This document shows, piece by piece, positions 5,092-8,933 of a stretch of DNA of 8,933 bases. The DNA lies in contig JAJFUY010000374.1 in the NCBI GenBank assembly GCA_021372185.1, forward strand, positions 1-8,933. The letters run 5' to 3'. Each line of letters begins with the position of its first letter. The stretch's first letter is position 1. The DNA comes from Chlamydiales bacterium (GTDB lineage: Bacteria > Chlamydiota > Chlamydiia > Chlamydiales > FEN-1388). The notes under the pieces are model-generated. The model worked only from the letters and a program-made list of their open reading frames with translations, had not been told where the DNA came from and searched no databases. Position numbers and translations under genes: made by a program.

Positions 5092-7392
5092 TTAAATATT
5101 TAATTTTGAAAACTCTTCAGTTAAGAACTTAGGGTCGACTTCGAAGTGCACTTCCTGGCAAGGCAGGTCATCCTGAACAGCATATTGCCTCATCAAGAGC
5201 CAAGAAACTCTCTGCTGACGTTGTTTATGTTTTTCACTTTGAGCGCATATAGCCTCTACCAGCTCTTCGGCAGTTGTTGGCTTAGTGAGCGCATACATAA
5301 AGGCATCTTGTGCCAAGTAAATTCCCTCGAAAACAGCCAAGATGTAACGTTTTTGTAGTGTTGCATCCACGTTGGCTAAGGTCCACCCTAGTCTAAGAAC
5401 TTCAGAATCAAAGTGCTCATCGAATTCCCGCCATTGATTTTGAGGGTCATCTATAAATGCCTTAAGTATTCTTTGAGACTTTTCATCTTCTCCGATCCTG
5501 TGTATTTGGATAGAAGGATCGATAGAGATAAGCCAGCCCTGGTAGAAGACAATACCGATACATTTACCTTCTACAATGAAAAATAGAGCTGTCAGAGCTC
5601 CCTTTTGAATGCGTTGAAATGTAACTTCTTTATCAACATGGTCAGTCGTTAAGTCTAGAATGGCTTCATATTCAGATCCTACAGTATCTTGAAACCACTT
5701 TATCCAATATTGCACCATGACAAACCCGCAGGAAGGATCTGGTTTGCCCATTGCCATAGAAATTCCCTGAAGCCTAAAGTATCGATAGGCAGATCTGAGG
5801 GTTACATAGTCGCCATTCAACATGGCCATATACTCGATACCGGCGGAATAGTGAGCGGTTCCCATCATCTTCAGAATGACGCTAAACTTTTGCTCATCCA
5901 CTTCAGCAGAGGAAATACCACGACTGATGAGATAGCATACCTCGATACAAATGTTTGTTGCAGCCAAATATTTGGCTGCTGCCTGCTGTTCACGTGCGGA
6001 GAGTATTTTGATTTGGTTCAAAACAGCAATCAAAGCCGCATTTGATGGAGTCGCAAAAAGGTGCTCGAGGGGACTTTTGCCTGACGGGCCAAAAAGCTGC
6101 AGATCTACACCATAGGATGCCCACTTTGCAAGCGTTTGCCAATCACCTTTTATAGCAACTGACTCTAGTTCCTCTTCTACTGCATCTACCTGAATGCCCA
6201 ACACTTCTTCAAAAAACTGGCTTGTGTTGCGATTTAGGGGGATTTCTCGGAAATACCCCTGAAGCTCATGTCGACATTTTTGCGCCCAAATTCCATCGGA
6301 AGCCCATCTTGCAGGGTCTTGAGACAAGCGTTCGGCGGCAATCCACCGTCTCCACAACCCATCACGACCAACATCTATAACTTCTTGACATGCAAACTCA
6401 CTCAGATAACGCTTAAGCCTATCAACTGTTGCTAAAAAAATGAGCTCGCTGTGTATGGCCCTTGACTTCGTAATATGGTTTTGGGTAATGGCATGGGGCT
6501 TGATTACTTTTCCTTCACAGTTAATAAGCAAAAAGGCCAAAAGCACACTCTCAATGCTATACCAGTGGCAAAGCCCATCTACATGTGGCTGATAGCCATT
6601 CAAAACCTCCAGAATAAATTCTGGATAAGATTTTTTATGCTCGGTCAGTCGAAGTGCACGAAGAAATTCACGAAATCCGTCGTCTGCTTTATTGCGGCAA
6701 CTCGATATTCTCACTTTCTGGAGTATTTCTGGGGTGAGCAGCTGTCGATCGTAAAGATAAACCTGTAGAAAAGATTTCGGGTTCGAATTATCACCAAAAA
6801 TTAACCAAGGACCCCAAAATAAGATAGCTGAAAAATCGCCTGTACAATCTCCTACAGCAGTATATCCTGAAAAGTGAATGACTGGTGCGTCATTAAGAAT
6901 TCGTATATGTTGCTGCTCGCAGGTAGGCCCGGAACAGGCAAAATCCAAAGCATCCGTAAGCACCTTTTGACTTTCAGTATCGACAATCTTTTCCACTGCG
7001 TTGAGCAACAGCCGGGAAAAATAGTGCGCCCAGTAGTGACTATACCACCCCACAGTACTAGTTTTAAAAATCCCTACGCTACCAATACGAAAATTCATCT
7101 CTTCAGGAGGATCCCTTTCAGCCACATAATAAAGCGTGAATTTTTTCTTAATAGCTTTTGTGATAGCAAGCGCAACCGGGCAGAAAGGGTTTTGTTTTGC
7201 ACAATCACGTAAATTAGCTTTATATTGAGATTGGGTAAAAACACACCCTATAAACAGTCTCGTAAGCTCATCTAGGTTAAGATCCAGAATGGCACCGCCA
7301 GCGAGCGTTTCATAGGCCTTTTTCTGAGCAACAGTATCGTACCCCCAAAAGCACTCTACGGCATCCATTGGACTAAGAGAGGTTGTCATCAT
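5092..7392 (-). CDS. Large hypothetical protein with a duplicated module and an ankyrin-like segment
   Basis: This intact 766-residue protein belongs to no named family I can identify. It has no signal peptide or clear membrane segment and is probably cytosolic or an effector. A module occurs twice: copy 1 at about 115-203 and copy 2 at about 555-627. Both have YW-x3-F, then E and D at +13 and +17 from the W and V at +23 (W121/W563). A second shared block follows: ILFWGPWLIFGD (190-201) and IVFYQGWLISID (614-625). Copy 2 has SCG before the YW (Cys555); copy 1 lacks it. A further GLCHWYS (273-279, Cys275) lies between the copies. Residues 416-446 (GDWQTLAKWASYGVDL, then GKSPLEHL) resemble one degenerate ankyrin repeat. 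The first half of the module recurs in the 132-aa protein. Start: two adjacent ATGs, no Shine-Dalgarno sequence. Cysteine-peptidase ancestry is a guess; no catalytic His is evident. Confidence 0.85.
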   Translation of the reverse strand: MMTTSLSPMDAVECFWGYDTVAQKKAYETLAGGAILDLNLDELTRLFIGCVFTQSQYKANLRDCAKQNPFCPVALAITKAIKKKFTLYYVAERDPPEEMNFRIGSVGIFKTSTVGWYSHYWAHYFSRLLLNAVEKIVDTESQKVLTDALDFACSGPTCEQQHIRILNDAPVIHFSGYTAVGDCTGDFSAILFWGPWLIFGDNSNPKSFLQVYLYDRQLLTPEILQKVRISSCRNKADDGFREFLRALRLTEHKKSYPEFILEVLNGYQPHVDGLCHWYSIESVLLAFLLINCEGKVIKPHAITQNHITKSRAIHSELIFLATVDRLKRYLSEFACQEVIDVGRDGLWRRWIAAERLSQDPARWASDGIWAQKCRHELQGYFREIPLNRNTSQFFEEVLGIQVDAVEEELESVAIKGDWQTLAKWASYGVDLQLFGPSGKSPLEHLFATPSNAALIAVLNQIKILSAREQQAAAKYLAATNICIEVCYLISRGISSAEVDEQKFSVILKMMGTAHYSAGIEYMAMLNGDYVTLRSAYRYFRLQGISMAMGKPDPSCGFVMVQYWIKWFQDTVGSEYEAILDLTTDHVDKEVTFQRIQKGALTALFFIVEGKCIGIVFYQGWLISIDPSIQIHRIGEDEKSQRILKAFIDDPQNQWREFDEHFDSEVLRLGWTLANVDATLQKRYILAVFEGIYLAQDAFMYALTKPTTAEELVEAICAQSEKHKQRQQRVSWLLMRQYAVQDDLPCQEVHFEVDPKFLTEEFSKLNI

Positions 7393-7401
7393 AGCGTGCT
7401 T

Positions 7402-7430
7402 AGTTTAACAAAAAACTATGTTCTAATCAA
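7402..7430 (-). promoter_or_regulatory. Candidate promoter of the 766-aa gene
   Basis: On the minus strand TTGATT (7430-7425) and TAAACT (7407-7402) are 17 nt apart. The -10 ends 9 nt before the first ATG at 7392, giving a leader of only about two to four bases, and no Shine-Dalgarno sequence exists. The -10 matches the consensus at four of six positions, so this is only a moderate candidate. Confidence 0.4.
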
Positions 7431-7677
7431 TAAATAAGTGCCCTGCGGGGCCGACCCCAATTACGTTAGCCCATGAACCGCGCGGGGTCGATACAGGCAA
7501 CCGTGGCACCGCTGACCTGCAAATACAGCCTTAACACGCTGGCAAAATGGCTTAAAAGTTGAAAATGTATTTCAACTAGGTCGTGGCGGTCCAGTAAAGG
7601 CAATCGCTACTGGTGTATTTAGTATGGGATTTCAAATGGCAAAGGAGCGCCTAAACAATCTTGGGCAAAAGCACTAG
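7427..7677 (+). pseudogene. Frameshifted remnant of an unidentified rightward gene
   Basis: Two overlapping plus-strand open segments look like consecutive pieces of one protein. The first (7427-7534) ends ...RGVDTGNRGTADLQIQP. The second (7516-7677) is in the next frame, encodes 53 residues including WQNGLKVENVFQLGRGG and GVFSMGFQMAKERLNNLG, and ends at TAG (7675-7677). No start codon with a ribosome binding site is visible and the segment is richer in G+C than its surroundings. I do not recognise the family. This is the only content of the 332-bp gap between the genes at 5092 and 7725, apart from a GC-rich inverted repeat at its left end. It is most simply the 3' end of a decayed gene; chance open frames are possible. 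Confidence 0.4.
7440..7490. repeat. GC-rich inverted repeats
   Basis: GCCC-TGCG-GGGC (7440-7451) is a short hairpin, and CGACCCC (7452-7458) is complementary to GGGGTCG (7484-7490) with 25 bp between. The block stands out from the AT-rich surroundings. A similar GCGGGGCC string occurs at 3658-3665. The function is unknown; it may be part of the decayed gene at 7427-7677 or of a small structured RNA. Confidence 0.4.
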
Positions 7678-7724
7678 CTAAAAATCGGGGAACGGGCCTA
7701 AATTGCTTAAGTTGGCCGGCCTTT

Positions 7725-8756
7725 TCATTTTGATATGTTAAATTGCGGCTGTTGTGAAATTTCATAAAGGCATTTTGCCACAGTATCTTGTATAAGCGAC
7801 ACTAGGCGTTCTTTATAAATCTGGCGCATTTGAGGTGTAACCTCCTTAGCTGATATATCAAGTGGATAATTATCACCTAAAATATTTTGGCCGGCCAGCT
7901 GCTGGTATGTCCAAACAAGAGGATGACTCGCTGCAAGCATAGTACCCGGGTCAGGAGAGCCTTTTAACCATAAATTATAGCAATCCTTAGTCCCGGGGCG
8001 AGGTTTACCTTCGGGAGCCGGGGCATTTACAAACGTAACTTTACCCTCTAAAGCTATGCGCATATCTTCTGGAAGCTCTGTTTGATCCCATATGAGTTTA
8101 CAAAGATCGTATTCTGTTTTATACGCAGCACCCTTGGGCATTTTCCAGCCATTCTTAATACGTAAAGGTGAGTTTGCGGGATTAATAAGCTTTTCTATAT
8201 CATCTTCCTTCCCTGCTGCATTGCGAAGATAGCGCTCGCCGGTGAAAAATATGAGATTTTCAAACCGCACCCCTTCATTCCACTGGTCAATTAGCTCTTT
8301 TAAGTTACCTCGGATACCATCTAAAAACGATCCTAAACAACATCCATACTTGTACTTTCGTAACGCAGGAGTATGAGCATTATACAGGCCAAGTTCTTGT
8401 ACTAACGACTCAACTACTTGAGAAATCTTTTCTTGTTGTGCCGAGTCTTTAAAATCTGTGCGTTCTTTGTTATTTTGACCTTGGATTCCCTGTAACCAAG
8501 CTTTTTGCGTTTTTTTGACAATTTCTTGTAAAGAATCATTAGGGTCGTAGAGGCCATCAAGTTGTAGTAGTTTAACTAATCGCTCGGTGGGCTTTGCATT
8601 AACAGTTACAAACCAGCTAGTGGGATTGGTATGTTTTGCGATCATTTCACGTTCTTGAGTAAACGTTTCTGCCACATCTACTGTGGTAGCACTAGCGTAA
8701 ATTGCAGACAGAAATGATGACATAACTAAAACACCTATAATAATTTGTATTACCAT
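7725..8756 (-). CDS. Exported protein, possibly a DUF218/YdcF-like Rossmann-fold protein
   Basis: This is a complete 343-residue protein. Residues 3-23 are hydrophobic and end in SAIYASA, a plausible signal peptide with cleavage after Ala23, although no Lys or Arg precedes the core; it could instead remain as an anchor. The mature part has a DUF218-like pattern: GCCLGSFLDGIRGNLKELI (138-156), WNEGVRFENLIFFTGERYL (159-177), TEYDLCKLIWDQTELPE (214-230), VTFVNAP (240-246), RPGTKDCYNLWL (253-264) and LAASHPLVWTYQQL (274-287). In that fold these would be alternating strands and helices with a GxR segment and an S-x-P loop. Family assignment is an inference from pattern, not a search. The ATG at 8754-8756 is the most upstream possible (TAA lies three codons before); Met12 has a better Shine-Dalgarno sequence (AGGTG, 8 nt) but would give too short a signal. 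Its promoter is well formed; no operon partner is present. Confidence 0.85.
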   Translation of the reverse strand: MVIQIIIGVLVMSSFLSAIYASATTVDVAETFTQEREMIAKHTNPTSWFVTVNAKPTERLVKLLQLDGLYDPNDSLQEIVKKTQKAWLQGIQGQNNKERTDFKDSAQQEKISQVVESLVQELGLYNAHTPALRKYKYGCCLGSFLDGIRGNLKELIDQWNEGVRFENLIFFTGERYLRNAAGKEDDIEKLINPANSPLRIKNGWKMPKGAAYKTEYDLCKLIWDQTELPEDMRIALEGKVTFVNAPAPEGKPRPGTKDCYNLWLKGSPDPGTMLAASHPLVWTYQQLAGQNILGDNYPLDISAKEVTPQMRQIYKERLVSLIQDTVAKCLYEISQQPQFNISK

Positions 8757-8793
8757 TAAGATCTCTTACATTGCAGGGAAGAATATAAACAGC

Positions 8794-8822
8794 TTTATAG
8801 CATTACACTTTGAGGCTGTGAA
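8794..8822 (-). promoter_or_regulatory. Sigma70-type promoter of the exported protein gene
   Basis: TTCACA (8822-8817; five of six consensus bases) and TATAAA (8799-8794) are separated by exactly 17 nt, with a TG one base upstream of the -10 box (extended -10). Transcription would start near 8787 and give a leader of about 30 nt before the ATG at 8756. Confidence 0.7.
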
Positions 8823-8864
8823 AAATATAAGCAGAGTTTGCCAGAATTCTAATTTTTTCCCAAC

Positions 8865-8880
8865 CTCTCTGCAGGGAGAG
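8865..8880. repeat. Short palindromic element (CTCTC-loop-GAGAG)
   Basis: CTCTC (8865-8869) pairs with GAGAG (8876-8880) around TGCAGG, preceded by CCCAAC. This arrangement recalls the AACCCTCTCCC...GGGAGAG type of dispersed palindromic repeats of many bacterial genomes. No T-run follows directly. A run of nine T's lies at 8917-8925 near the right edge. Nothing else supportable was seen in 8823-8933. Confidence 0.4.
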
Positions 8881-8933
8881 CTTAGCACGTTTGGAGGTGA
8901 TTTTGGCAAGAGTTTAATTTTTTTTTGCAAATC

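Noticed and set aside
5689..6045. 118-codon plus-strand open frame, and similar ones at 6475-6768 and 6874-7212
   Set aside because: All lie antisense inside the 766-aa gene, whose coding is supported by its internal repeats; these are antisense shadows.
7692..7730. GGCCGGCC followed by TTTTCATTTT as a terminator for the remnant at 7427-7677
   Set aside because: Pairing with the upstream GGGCC is broken by several mismatches and the loop is poor.
8766..8933. Minus-strand frame open from the right edge to TAA at 8766-8768 (56 codons)
   Set aside because: It contains the palindromic element and the promoter of the exported protein, and its translation (SSPCREVGKK, then Phe-rich) looks like repeat and spacer DNA; a C-terminal fragment of an outside gene cannot be fully excluded.

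Overview
The window looks like a gene-poor, decaying stretch of an AT-rich bacterial chromosome. It contains five intact reading frames, and three or more reading frames are broken or truncated. The intact genes include two AAA ATPases of widely transferred families, one large protein and one small one sharing a repeated module, and one exported protein. No rRNA, tRNA, CRISPR array, transposase or phage gene was seen. The mixture of a dead nutrient-uptake gene, a degenerate ankyrin-like segment and lone ATPases would fit a host-associated lineage undergoing genome reduction, such as Dependentiae, Chlamydiae-like or Legionella-like bacteria. That assignment is inference; nothing here fixes the phylum.

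Layout, left to right. Positions 1-692 (-) hold an unidentified reading frame broken by a single in-frame TAA and running off the left edge. 828-2168 (-) is a complete DUF4143-type ATPase with its own promoter, placed so that the mRNA would be leaderless. 2366-3055 (-) is the C-terminal half of a UgpB-like solute-binding protein; its reading frame stops inside a 60-bp near-perfect palindrome at 3047-3106. 3161-3559 (-) is a small protein with a good ribosome binding site. The divergent region 3560-3824 carries two 44-bp operator-like repeats, the second touching the start codon of the rightward Orc1/Cdc6-like AAA ATPase at 3825-5003. Converging on that is the 766-residue protein at 5092-7392 (-). 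7427-7677 (+) carries a frameshifted gene remnant. 7725-8756 (-) is a secreted or membrane-anchored protein with a plausible strong promoter. A short inverted repeat lies near the right edge.

The most unusual content is the module shared by the 132-aa and 766-aa proteins. In the 766-aa protein it appears twice (about residues 115-203 and 555-627), with matching spacing of key residues. The 132-aa protein carries only its first half, and the similarity to copy 1 is also visible in the DNA. Copy 2 has a Cys where copy 1 does not. The layout faintly resembles papain-like peptidases, but a catalytic His is not apparent. Several genes lack Shine-Dalgarno sequences and have promoter boxes placed for leaderless or nearly leaderless transcripts. 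No operon is evident: nearly every intact gene stands alone with its own promoter region.
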